Shown: piece by piece, positions 1 through 6,124 of the stretch
Position numbering within the stretch: the stretch's first letter is position 1
Layout: the number at the start of each line of letters is the position of its first letter
Origin: Deltaproteobacteria bacterium RBG_16_54_11
GTDB lineage: Bacteria; Desulfobacterota; B13-G15; RBG-16-54-18
Direction: 5' to 3'
DNA: 8,705 nucleotides
Assembly: GCA_001797905.1 (NCBI GenBank)
Contig: MGQS01000095.1
Location: 19,516-28,220, forward strand
Notes under the pieces: model-generated
Database searches by the model: none
What the model saw: the letters and a program-made list of their open reading frames with translations, nothing else
What the model was told of the DNA's origin: nothing
Translations under genes and position numbers: made by a program

Positions 1-45
1 GAAGGAGATGTCATTTCTTCAGGAAATATAAGGAGGGAGCTATGA
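1..45 (+). CDS. possible 3' end of an upstream gene
   Basis: Reading frame 1 is open from the window edge and codes 14 residues (ending in ...NIRREL) before TGA at 43-45. That stop overlaps the ATG of the next gene as ATGA, an arrangement common in translationally coupled operons. Frame 2 also ends nearby (TAA at 29-31, just ahead of the next gene's AGGAGG), so the frame of the upstream gene cannot be settled from this short piece. No function can be assigned. Confidence 0.3.
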   Translation, partial: EGDVISSGNIRREL

Positions 46-224
46 AGCAATCAAATAAAGCTGCGACGGAAGAGAAAAAATATGACAATCGATACCTCAC
101 CTGCCCTCGCTGCGGGACGATCGTCTCCTATGAGCGAAGGGGTAAGCATCAGTGTTTTCGGCAACATCTGATGGAGGTGGAAAGGGATATCGCGCGCATG
201 GGCTGGGCAAACAAGATACGGTGA
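42..224 (+). CDS. small zinc-finger protein, 60 aa
   Basis: The product is 60 residues long. It carries a CPRCG knuckle (Cys21, Cys24) and, 13 residues later, Cys38 and His42 in a CFRQH context, giving a CxxC-x13-CxxxH pattern that should bind one zinc ion. His36 is an alternative ligand. The N-terminal 17 residues are charged and probably disordered, and the C-terminus is a short amphipathic helix. The ATG is preceded by AGGAGG at 31-36 with 5-nt spacing, which fixes the start although the frame stays open upstream. It may be coupled to an upstream gene through an ATGA overlap. A nucleic-acid or protein-binding adaptor is plausible from the finger alone. I do not recognise the family. Confidence 0.7.
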   Translation: MKQSNKAATEEKKYDNRYLTCPRCGTIVSYERRGKHQCFRQHLMEVERDIARMGWANKIR

Positions 225-231
225 GACGGCG

Positions 232-284
232 GCTCCCCTGAGATGCACTGCCGGCCACCCTGCACCGTCATGACTTCAGGGAGC
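232..284 (+). repeat. imperfect hairpin in the gap between the first two small genes
   Basis: GCTCCCCTGA at 232-241 pairs with TCAGGGAGC at 276-284, nine pairs with one bulged C, around a 34-nt loop. It is followed by an A-rich run (286-294), not a T tract, so it does not look like an intrinsic terminator on this strand. It could be an intercistronic RNA structure or chance. The rest of the 94-bp gap (225-318) shows only the ribosome binding site of the next gene. Confidence 0.3.
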
Positions 285-318
285 AATGAAAAAACACTAA
301 ACAGAGAGGAGTTATCCG

Positions 319-534
319 ATGGCTCTATCGGGAAAGTACGGGAAACTGGATATACCCAAGATAGGAAAGGATGAACCGGTGTTCATCCTCCGCGCCCAGG
401 ACAAGCTGGCGGAGCAAACCATAGAGATATACAAGGTGCTTGTCTCCCCCCATAATCAAGCCATGGCGAAAGACCTCCAAAAGGAGATCGAGGCCTTCCG
501 CCAGTGGAGAGGCGCGAAGAAGACGCCCGATTAG
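319..534 (+). CDS. small protein of unknown function, 71 aa
   Basis: The product has 71 residues. The start is supported by AGGAG at 307-311 with 7-nt spacing to ATG. Residues 1-20 are basic and glycine-rich. Residues 20-34 contain an EPVFILRAQDKLA stretch, and residues 27-63 are predicted to be largely helical and amphipathic, with many Glu, Lys and Gln. There is no signal peptide, membrane segment or Cys/His metal site. The compact, well-behaved composition and good ribosome site argue for a real gene. It sits between a zinc-finger gene and an Sm-like gene with short spacing, so the three may be co-transcribed. I do not recognise the family and assign no function. Confidence 0.65.
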   Translation: MALSGKYGKLDIPKIGKDEPVFILRAQDKLAEQTIEIYKVLVSPHNQAMAKDLQKEIEAFRQWRGAKKTPD

Positions 535-586
535 CTCATAAGCTCTTTCCATAGAAAAACGGGGGGAGAGAAAGGGGCAATGAACA

Positions 587-784
587 ATGAAGGACGCACT
601 GAAGGCCCTGGCAGGCAAGACGGTGAGGATTTACACCGTGAGCGGAGTCGAATCCTACTTAGGGATCATTGAGGACGTTAAAGAGGACTATGTCGTTCTC
701 AAAAGTTTTTTCAAAGATGACAGGACCTATCTCGCTATTCAGTATATCGAAAGTTTTAAAGAGGAGAGGCAAAGAGGAGCGTAG
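587..784 (+). CDS. Sm-like (LSm/Hfq-type) small barrel protein, 65 aa
   Basis: After a short N-terminal helix (residues 1-9, MKDALKALA), the product has a run of beta strands with turns: GKTVRIYTVSG (10-20), YLGIIEDVKEDYVVLKS (24-40), and a last hydrophobic strand around AIQYIESF (50-57). This helix plus five-strand pattern, with a Gly after the second strand and a Sm2-like closing strand, matches the small Sm/LSm beta-barrel plan, and the length fits a single such domain. Hfq itself is not indicated because its YKHA-type RNA-binding motif is absent. The start is ATG at 587, with AAAGGGG at 571-577 upstream. The stop is 30 bp before the next gene's start. A role in RNA binding or protein oligomerisation is inference from the fold only. 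Confidence 0.65.
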   Translation: MKDALKALAGKTVRIYTVSGVESYLGIIEDVKEDYVVLKSFFKDDRTYLAIQYIESFKEERQRGA

Positions 785-814
785 CAAAGATCCGCTTAAG
801 AGGAAGCGAAAAGA

Positions 815-1060
815 GTGAGAGTAATTGTCGCTGAAGACCTCTGTATAGGGGACGAGACCTGCTCGGCGATCCGCCCTGAGAGCGGCGAGAGGGAAGAAGA
901 AAGGGCTTGGGTGAAAATCGCCGGACAGGGAGAACCATCCGCAGACCTGGAACGGGTTGAGGCGTGTCCTGTTGAGGCCATTATCCGGAGTTGGAGGCAG
1001 TTGAGGCGTACCCTGCAGAGGCCATCGCCGATCCAGAATAGCCTTTTGGCCATTCGTTGA
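815..1060 (+). CDS. atypical single-cluster ferredoxin with Asp in place of a cluster Cys
   Basis: This is a small electron carrier of the monocluster bacterial/archaeal ferredoxin type. Residues 1-9 form the usual first strand, followed by CIGDETC (Cys10, Asp13, Cys16) and a closing ACPVEAI (Cys51). Ordinary relatives have Cys at the position of Asp13. Here the pattern is Cys-x2-Asp-x2-Cys, as known for Pyrococcus furiosus ferredoxin, whose Asp-ligated [4Fe-4S] cluster readily converts to [3Fe-4S]. The extra Cys often found four residues after Cys16 is Arg20. The start is GTG at 815, with AAGAGGA at 798-804. The family normally ends shortly after CPVEAI. Here a basic 25-residue tail follows, and it is created by a shifted-frame tandem duplication (947-1029). 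The next gene is superoxide reductase, 30 bp downstream, which suggests a redox partner role. An alternative electron donor is KorAB. Confidence 0.78.
   Translation: MRVIVAEDLCIGDETCSAIRPESGEREEERAWVKIAGQGEPSADLERVEACPVEAIIRSWRQLRRTLQRPSPIQNSLLAIR
947..1029 (+). repeat. out-of-frame tandem duplication of the ferredoxin C-terminal segment
   Basis: The 39-bp segment 947-985 is repeated 44 bp later at 991-1029, with 27 of 39 bases identical by my hand alignment. Copy one, in the ferredoxin frame, reads LERVEACPVEAII. Copy two, read in frame 1, gives LEAVEAYPAEAIA and then stops at TAG 1039-1041. Nine of 13 residues match, and three of the codon differences are synonymous. Because the offset is 44 bp, copy two is out of frame with the annotated gene, which reads it as RRTLQRPSP-like sequence instead. 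The cluster Cys is Tyr in copy two. Confidence 0.75.
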
Positions 1061-1090
1061 TACGCATATTAAAAAAAAGGAGGTAATAGC

Positions 1091-1486
1091 ATGAAAAAAT
1101 TAGGGGACTTTTTGCAGACGGCTGATTGGAAAAAGGAAAAGCACGTGCCGACTATCGAGAGTCCTGATTCGGTGAAGAGCGGAGAGATGTTTGAGATCAA
1201 GGTCTCCATCGGCAAGGAGGTCTCCCATCCCAACACCACCGAGCATCATATCCGGTGGATTCAGGTCTTCTTTCATCCCGAGGGCGAGCAGTATGCCTAT
1301 CAGCTCGCCCAGTGCGAGTTCACCGCCCACGGCGAGTCGGTAAAAGGGGCCAATGAGGGGCCCGCATACACCCACCACAGTGCGGTTGTGTCGGCCATGA
1401 TCAAGAAGCCGGGGACGATCCATGCCTTCAGCCTCTGCAACATCCACGGCCTGTGGGAGAACAGCGCGGAGATTAATCTCAGCTAA
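1091..1486 (+). CDS. sorA: superoxide reductase, class II (neelaredoxin type)
   Basis: This cytoplasmic non-haem iron enzyme reduces superoxide to hydrogen peroxide without releasing O2. The 131 residues form one SOR domain with no N-terminal desulforedoxin centre, so it is class II. The iron ligands are all present: His18 in EKHVP, His46 in SHPNTTEH, His52 in the same segment, and Cys116 and His119 in LCNIHGLWEN. Glu16 and Lys17, the flexible-loop residues that assist catalysis and attract superoxide, are also intact. The length is close to the family norm (about 115-130 residues). The start is ATG with AAGGAGGT at 1077-1084 and 6-nt spacing, one of the strongest ribosome sites in the window. 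It follows the atypical ferredoxin by 30 bp. No rubredoxin, the usual donor, is encoded nearby. Confidence 0.97.
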   Translation: MKKLGDFLQTADWKKEKHVPTIESPDSVKSGEMFEIKVSIGKEVSHPNTTEHHIRWIQVFFHPEGEQYAYQLAQCEFTAHGESVKGANEGPAYTHHSAVVSAMIKKPGTIHAFSLCNIHGLWENSAEINLS

Positions 1487-1661
1487 ATTCCGAGGCGGTT
1501 TGCGGCGAGAACGGGACCGTTATCGCTCAGCGCCTCATGTTTTGTATAAGGCCATCGAACTCACCGGCGGCTGAGGCCACACGGTATCGCCGCGCCCGTC
1601 ATGGTGTCCGGTAGAGAGAGCATAGCCGGGATATGCGGGACACAAGAGGCAAGGGGGAGGA
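1487..1661 (+). other. 175-bp intergenic region upstream of korA
   Basis: No ORF with a ribosome site is seen here. TATAAG at 1545-1550 resembles a -10 element but has no good -35 hexamer 16-18 bp upstream. AACGGGACCGTT at 1510-1521 is a near-palindrome with a loop too small for an RNA hairpin. The region ends with the GGGGGAGG ribosome site of korA (about 1652-1659). As the longest gap in the first cluster, it is the most likely place for a separate korAB promoter. Confidence 0.4.
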
Positions 1662-3356
1662 ATGGGCAGAAACGAGGGAAATTGTGTGAACGTGGTGATA
1701 GGAGGAGAGGCAGGCCAGGGCCTGGTAACCGTAGGGCAGCTCCTGGCAAAGTCCCTGGCGCGCAGCGGTTATTCCATCCTCGTGACCCAGGCCTACCAAT
1801 CCAGGATCCGGGGCGGGCATAACACCTTTGCCGTCAGGGTCGGGATCGATGAGGTTATGGCACCGCAGGAGGCCATTGATTTGTTGGTTGCCTTCAGTGC
1901 GGAGACGGTACCTCTGCATCGAGAGGAGCTCTCCGCACGGGGACTTATCCTCGCCGATGCCCGGTTTAACATATCCGACGATGCTTGTCTGCACGTGCCT
2001 TTCGAGAAGCTGACAGCGGAGCGGTACATCAACACCGCCGCCTTGGGAGTCATCGCCCAGATCCTCGGCATCGATCAAGAGGTGGCTGGTCAAGCCGTGC
2101 AGGATCTCCTCGGCAAGGTGCATCTCGATATTGTACAAGAGAATAAGAAGGCCCTGGAGGCGGGCTTCGGCTGGGGAAAGGAGCAGGCCGCATCTGCGCT
2201 CCATCTCCCTTCCGTCAATAAACCTCCACAGCGCTTACTGATGAACGGCAACGAGGCTATCGCCCTGGGGGCGGTCTCGGCAGGATTGAAGTTTTATTCT
2301 TTTTACCCCATGACGCCGTCCACCTCCATCGGGATCAGTCTGGCAGGGTGGGCGCGAGAGCTCGGATTGATCGTGGAACAGGCAGAGGATGAGATCGCTG
2401 TTCTCAACATGGCCCTCGGCGCCTCCTTTGCCGGGGCCCCCAGTATGGTGGCTACCGCCGGAGGAGGCTTTGCCCTGATGGTGGAGGCGGTAAGCCTGGC
2501 GGCCATGACCGAAACCCCGGTGGTAATCGTCGTGGCCCAACGACCGGCGCCTGCCACGGGCCTGCCGACCCGCACCGAGCAGGGCGACCTGGAGTTTGTC
2601 CTCCACGCCGGCCACGGCGAGTTTCCGCGCGCCGTCTTCGCCCCGGGCTCGGTGGAACAGTGCTTCGAGCTCGCCAAGCAGTCCTTTTACACAGCCGAAC
2701 GTTACCAGAGCCCGGTCTTTATCCTGACGGATCAGTTTCTTGCCGATTCCTATCGAACCATAGCCCCCTTTGCGCTCGACGGAACCCCTCCGGTTCAGCC
2801 GTGGTCGACACAAGGACTTAAGATTGAAGCCCCCTATCGCCGGTTTGCCCTCACCGATACCGGTGTTTCCCCCCGCCTCCTGCCGGGTTTGACGGAGCAC
2901 CTGGTAGTGGCAGACAGCGATGAGCATACCGAAGACGGACACATCACGGAAGACCTCTCGATGCGCACACGCATGGTCCTTAAGCGCCTCACCAAGGGAG
3001 AGGGCATGCGTTCCGAAGCGGTGCCGCCCGAACACCTCGGCGACGGGAAACCGGAGGTGTTACTGCTCTGCTGGGGATCGAGCAGAGGGGCGGTGTTGGA
3101 GACAGCTGCAAGCCTGAGATCGCAGGGAGTACGTGCCGCTACCCTGCACTTCTCCCAGGTCTGGCCCCTGGTGCCGGAGCAGTTTATGGGGCATCTGCAG
3201 GAAGCACAACGGGTGATCTGTGTGGAGGGGAACGCCACCGGCCAGATGGCGCGACTGATCCGGCAAGAAACCGGGTTTCATATCGAGGAGCGGGTCCTCC
3301 GGTATGACGGGCTTCCCTTTACGCCGGAGTACATCCTGCGTCAGCTGGAACACTAG
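1662..3356 (+). CDS. korA: 2-oxoacid:ferredoxin oxidoreductase, fused gamma-alpha subunit (KorA)
   Basis: With KorB this forms a thiamine-pyrophosphate enzyme that oxidatively decarboxylates a 2-oxoacid with CoA and reduces ferredoxin, or runs in reverse. Residues about 9-185 are the gamma (CoA-binding) domain, with GGEAGQG at 14-20 and RIRGGHNTF at 48-56. After a linker, the alpha domain begins at NGNEA (195-199), with YPMTPST at 215-221, the E-x-A-x2-M pattern around residues 243-250, and the C-terminal VEGNATGQ segment near residue 525. The total of 564 residues is normal for gamma-alpha fusions. The start ATG has GGGGGAGG just upstream. An internal GTG a few codons later (near 1687) is possible but lacks such a site. 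KorB follows after 20 bp. 2-oxoglutarate is the default substrate guess from the YPxTPST motif. A branched-chain or aryl 2-oxoacid cannot be excluded. Confidence 0.93.
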   Translation: MGRNEGNCVNVVIGGEAGQGLVTVGQLLAKSLARSGYSILVTQAYQSRIRGGHNTFAVRVGIDEVMAPQEAIDLLVAFSAETVPLHREELSARGLILADARFNISDDACLHVPFEKLTAERYINTAALGVIAQILGIDQEVAGQAVQDLLGKVHLDIVQENKKALEAGFGWGKEQAASALHLPSVNKPPQRLLMNGNEAIALGAVSAGLKFYSFYPMTPSTSIGISLAGWARELGLIVEQAEDEIAVLNMALGASFAGAPSMVATAGGGFALMVEAVSLAAMTETPVVIVVAQRPAPATGLPTRTEQGDLEFVLHAGHGEFPRAVFAPGSVEQCFELAKQSFYTAERYQSPVFILTDQFLADSYRTIAPFALDGTPPVQPWSTQGLKIEAPYRRFALTDTGVSPRLLPGLTEHLVVADSDEHTEDGHITEDLSMRTRMVLKRLTKGEGMRSEAVPPEHLGDGKPEVLLLCWGSSRGAVLETAASLRSQGVRAATLHFSQVWPLVPEQFMGHLQEAQRVICVEGNATGQMARLIRQETGFHIEERVLRYDGLPFTPEYILRQLEH

Positions 3357-3376
3357 GCAGCTAAGGAGCCGCATAT

Positions 3377-4219
3377 ATGGCAAGCGTGAAGGATTATGGA
3401 CAGTATGAGACGGCCTGGTGCCCGGGGTGCGGTAACTTCGGCATCTTACTGGCGGTAAAGAGGGCCCTGGCTGCCAGGGGGATCGAGCCCCGTCAGATCC
3501 TCTTCGTCTCCGGTATCGGCCAGGCGGCAAAGGCGCCCCACTATCTCAATGCCAACCTCTTTAACGGCCTGCATGGCCGCTCATTGCCGGTGGCCACGGG
3601 CGCCAAGCTCGCCAATCCTGGGCTCACCGTCATTGTGGAGAGCGGTGATGGGTGTACCTATGGCGAGGGCGGGAACCATTTTCTGGCGGCCATCCGCCGC
3701 AATATCGACATCACCATGCTCGTGCACGACAATCAGGTGTACGGGCTTACCAAGGGGCAGGCGAGTCCCACCTCCGGAGAAGGCTTTGTCACCAAGACCC
3801 AGCCGGAGGGTTCTACCTCGGCCCCCTTTAACCCCATCGGCGTGGCCGTGGCCATGAGGGCCGGGTTTGTCGCCAGGGGGTTTGCCGGCATGACGGACCT
3901 CCTCTCCGACCTGATCCAGCAGGCCGTCATCCATCCCGGTTTTGCCCTCATCGATGTGCTGCATCCCTGCGTCTCTTTTAACAGGGTCAACACCTGGGAA
4001 TGGTACCAGGAGCGCTGTGAGCCGCTGCCAAAGACATATGACCCCACGGACTGGAACGCTGCCATGGCGATAGCCCAGCAGTGGGAGGAGCGGATCCCCG
4101 TCGGGGTCATCTACCGTAATGCGAGGCCACCCTTTACTGAACGCATGGGGCGAGGGCCGTTGGTGGGGCAAGGGGTGGACAGAGATAAGATCAAGAGGAT
4201 TATGGGGGGATTTCTATGA
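3377..4219 (+). CDS. korB: 2-oxoacid:ferredoxin oxidoreductase, beta subunit (KorB)
   Basis: This subunit binds thiamine pyrophosphate and the cluster nearest to it. WCPGCGNFGI carries Cys15 and Cys18. The TPP/Mg motif begins GDG (90-92) and runs to DNQVYGLTKGQ (118-128). DVLHPCVSFN carries Cys198. In structurally studied archaeal relatives the fourth cluster cysteine lies in a GIGC motif. Here that motif is GIGQ (Gln49), so only three of the four canonical cysteines are present. Cys93 directly follows GDG, where many relatives have Asp. The 280 residues match the family. The start is ATG with AAGGAG at 3363-3368. It lies 20 bp after korA and 37 bp before the PfpI-like gene. No ferredoxin-domain delta subunit is encoded in this operon, so electrons must leave to a separate ferredoxin, possibly the one at 815-1060. 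Confidence 0.93.
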   Translation: MASVKDYGQYETAWCPGCGNFGILLAVKRALAARGIEPRQILFVSGIGQAAKAPHYLNANLFNGLHGRSLPVATGAKLANPGLTVIVESGDGCTYGEGGNHFLAAIRRNIDITMLVHDNQVYGLTKGQASPTSGEGFVTKTQPEGSTSAPFNPIGVAVAMRAGFVARGFAGMTDLLSDLIQQAVIHPGFALIDVLHPCVSFNRVNTWEWYQERCEPLPKTYDPTDWNAAMAIAQQWEERIPVGVIYRNARPPFTERMGRGPLVGQGVDRDKIKRIMGGFL

Positions 4220-4242
4220 GCAATCGCTCTGCCGACAAAGAG

Positions 4243-4248
4243 AGGAGG
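4243..4248 (+). promoter_or_regulatory. ribosome binding site fixing the PfpI-like start
   Basis: AGGAGG lies 8 nt before ATG 4257. The frame is open back to 4119, but that extension overlaps the korB C-terminus and has no family similarity, so 4257 is the start. Confidence 0.8.
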
Positions 4249-4256
4249 ATCAGACG

Positions 4257-4766
4257 ATGGCTACCATAGCAATCATCATCACGGATATGTTTGAGGATTC
4301 GGAGTATAGCAAGCCGGCCGAGGCCTTCAAAGAGGCAGGGCATCACTTAGTGCACATCGGATTAAAAAAGGGGCAGACGGTCAAGGGCGCAAAGCAAGGA
4401 ACCCCGGTCCTGGTGGATCAAGCGGTGAAGGATGTATCGGTGGATGCATTTGATGCGCTCTTGATCCCGGGCGGGTATTCACCGGATAAATTGAGGGCGG
4501 ACGATGATGCCGTGCGATTCGCCAAGGAATTCGTCGAAAGCGGCAAGCCCGTCTTCGCCATCTGCCACGCCCCCCAGTTGCTTATTACCGCCCAAGTCTT
4601 GAAGGGGCGCAAGATTACAGGATGGAGATCGATCATCCAAGACATCAAAAACGCGGGGGCCGAATTTATCGACCAAGAGGTAGTGAAGGACGGCAATCTG
4701 ATCTCCAGCCGCAGCCCTCATGATCTGCCGGCCTTTATACGGGCGTCGCTGGAGAAACTCGGGTGA
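4257..4766 (+). CDS. PfpI/DJ-1 family cysteine hydrolase (peptidase C56 or deglycase-like)
   Basis: The 169-residue protein aligns along its whole length with PfpI/YhbO-type proteins. It has an N-terminal strand with the conserved acid Glu13 in DMFEDSE, the LLIPGGYSPDKLR loop (68-80), and the nucleophile elbow AICHAPQLL with Cys103 and His104. It ends with SSRSPHDLPAF, as in the family. Members have been described as intracellular peptidases, or as deglycases or glyoxalases acting on methylglyoxal-modified products, and they are often induced by oxidative or other stress. The CHA sequence replaces the more usual CHG and should keep the elbow. It follows korB by 37 bp and is probably in the same operon. 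This placement suggests repair of damage caused by oxygen or reactive carbonyls. Confidence 0.93.
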   Translation: MATIAIIITDMFEDSEYSKPAEAFKEAGHHLVHIGLKKGQTVKGAKQGTPVLVDQAVKDVSVDAFDALLIPGGYSPDKLRADDDAVRFAKEFVESGKPVFAICHAPQLLITAQVLKGRKITGWRSIIQDIKNAGAEFIDQEVVKDGNLISSRSPHDLPAFIRASLEKLG

Positions 4767-4804
4767 TTTCCACGCAGCATTTTTCCCCTCGGGACGAAGA
4801 AACA

Positions 4805-4813
4805 TGGTAGTAT
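4805..4813 (+). promoter_or_regulatory. weak candidate extended -10 element upstream of fprA
   Basis: TGGTAGTAT fits the TGn plus TAnnaT plan of an extended -10, about 30 bp before the fprA start. No clear -35 hexamer is seen upstream. It would give the flavodiiron gene its own promoter in the 78-bp gap (4767-4844). This is a guess from the motif only. Confidence 0.2.
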
Positions 4814-4844
4814 ATTCTCCATCACCGCGAAAGGGGACACAGCG

Positions 4845-6044
4845 ATGGCAGCCATAGAAATCAAGCCCGATGTCTACTGGATTGGGGTCAACGATAGGAC
4901 CAGCGATCTCTTCGAGGGGCTCTGGCCCATTACCCAGGAGGGGATTTCCTATAATGCCTATTTCATCAATGATCAGCACAAGGCCATCATCGATTTGACC
5001 AAATCCTTTAAGGCCGATGAGTTCTTTGGCCAGATCGATGAGGTAGCGGATATCTCCCAGCTCGATTACATCATCATCAACCACATGGAGCCCGACCATA
5101 CCGGCGTCGTGAATCTCATCAGGAAGATAGCCCCCCGGGCAACCATCCTGGGGACCGAGAAGACGGTCCAGATGCTCAAGGACTTCTTCGGCATTACGGA
5201 AAAGGTGCAGGCAATCAAGGATGGTCAGACGCTTTCCCTCGGCAAGAGGACCCTGCGGTTCTTTTATACCCCTTTTGTCCACTGGCCGGAAACGATGATG
5301 ACCTACGAGACCTCCCACGGGATCCTCTTTTCCTGCGACGGGTTCGGCGGATACGGGGCCCTGCGGGGCGCCATCTTCGATGATGAGTGCAAGGACTTTG
5401 ATTTTTATCAGCGGGAGGCGCTCCGGTACTATGCCAACATAGTAGCGCGATTCAGCAGGAATGTCCTCAGCGCCATCGACAAGCTCAAGGCGATATCGAT
5501 CTCTATCGTAGCCCCCTCGCACGGGCTCATCTGGAGGGAACAACCCGGACGCATCATAGAGCTGTACGAGCAGTGGGCCCGGTACGCCACCGGCCAGGCA
5601 GAGGCAGGGATAACCCTTATCTATGGATCCATGTACGGAAACACCGAGACCATGATGAATGCGGTGGCCCAGGGGATATCGCGTACCGGCATCCCCTTAG
5701 AGATCTTCGATGCGGCGAGGAGCCATGCCAGCTATATCCTCCCTTCCCTGTGGAGGAAGCAGGGGGTGGTAGTCGGCGCCCCCACCTATGAAGTGACCCT
5801 CTTTCCCCCGGTGGCCCATGTCCTCGATATCGCCGTGCACAAGGGCGTGCGGAATAAAAAGGCCGCCTTTTTCGGCAGTTACGGGTGGAGCGGCGGAGCC
5901 CAGGGAGAGTTCAAAAAGATTGTCGAACCAGCCACGTGGGAAGTGGCTGATTCCTTTGAGTTTATCGGCGCCCCGACCAAGGAGGACCTCAAAAAGGGAG
6001 AAGAGTTCGGGGCCGCCTTTGCGGAACGCATCAAGAGTGGTTGA
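4845..6044 (+). CDS. fprA: A-type flavoprotein FprA (flavodiiron O2/NO reductase)
   Basis: This cytoplasmic enzyme reduces O2 to water (or NO to N2O) with electrons delivered to FMN. Residues about 1-250 are the metallo-beta-lactamase-like diiron domain, with ligands His80, Glu82, Asp84 and His85 in NHMEPDHTG, His146 in FVHWPE, Asp165 in FSCDGFGG and His226 in APSHGLIW. Residues about 255-399 are the flavodoxin domain, with the FMN phosphate loop GSMYGNTE at 261-268 and APTYE-type and GSYGWSGGA loops further on. It is full length for the class A two-domain form (about 390-410 residues), with no C-terminal rubredoxin or NADH-oxidoreductase extension, so it needs an external donor. The start is ATG with AAAGGGGA at 4830-4837. 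Together with the superoxide reductase it points to reductive oxygen defence in an organism that dislikes O2. Confidence 0.96.
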   Translation: MAAIEIKPDVYWIGVNDRTSDLFEGLWPITQEGISYNAYFINDQHKAIIDLTKSFKADEFFGQIDEVADISQLDYIIINHMEPDHTGVVNLIRKIAPRATILGTEKTVQMLKDFFGITEKVQAIKDGQTLSLGKRTLRFFYTPFVHWPETMMTYETSHGILFSCDGFGGYGALRGAIFDDECKDFDFYQREALRYYANIVARFSRNVLSAIDKLKAISISIVAPSHGLIWREQPGRIIELYEQWARYATGQAEAGITLIYGSMYGNTETMMNAVAQGISRTGIPLEIFDAARSHASYILPSLWRKQGVVVGAPTYEVTLFPPVAHVLDIAVHKGVRNKKAAFFGSYGWSGGAQGEFKKIVEPATWEVADSFEFIGAPTKEDLKKGEEFGAAFAERIKSG

Positions 6045-6108
6045 GAGTCCCTTCGGAGAGGCTGGTACGGAAATGCCGTCGACGGGACGTTATTATCCCC
6101 AGACAGAC

Positions 6109-6116
6109 AAGGAGGT
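6109..6116 (+). promoter_or_regulatory. strong ribosome binding site that sets the GTG start at 6125
   Basis: AAGGAGGT is a near-perfect Shine-Dalgarno sequence 8 nt before GTG 6125. The longer frame starting with TTG at 6041 overlaps the fprA stop, has no such site, and begins with an Arg-rich stretch unlike the acidic remainder. The GTG is therefore preferred. Confidence 0.75.
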
Positions 6117-6124
6117 ACCGTGAG

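Noticed and set aside
1..20. Near-palindrome GAAGGAGATG...ATTTCTTC at the window edge
   Set aside because: The pairing needs G:T pairs, the loop is tiny, and the stretch is probably coding sequence of an upstream gene.
1510..1521. AACGGGACCGTT as a terminator after sorA
   Set aside because: The stem is only 5 bp with a 2-nt loop and no T tract follows.
2235..3035. Minus-strand open frame of 266 codons opposite korA
   Set aside because: It is a shadow of the korA coding frame, with composition unlike a folded protein and no supporting ribosome site noticed.
4119..4256. N-terminal extension of the PfpI-like protein
   Set aside because: It overlaps the korB C-terminus in another frame, has no family similarity, and a strong ribosome site lies before ATG 4257.
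4479..5543. Long minus-strand open frame of 354 codons opposite the PfpI-like gene and fprA
   Set aside because: It mirrors two well-supported genes on the + strand and shows no recognisable motif. Long antisense frames are common in GC-rich coding DNA.
6041..6124. TTG start for the 225-residue protein, extending it by 28 residues
   Set aside because: It overlaps the fprA stop codon, has no ribosome site and an Arg-rich composition. GTG 6125 has AAGGAGGT at the right distance.
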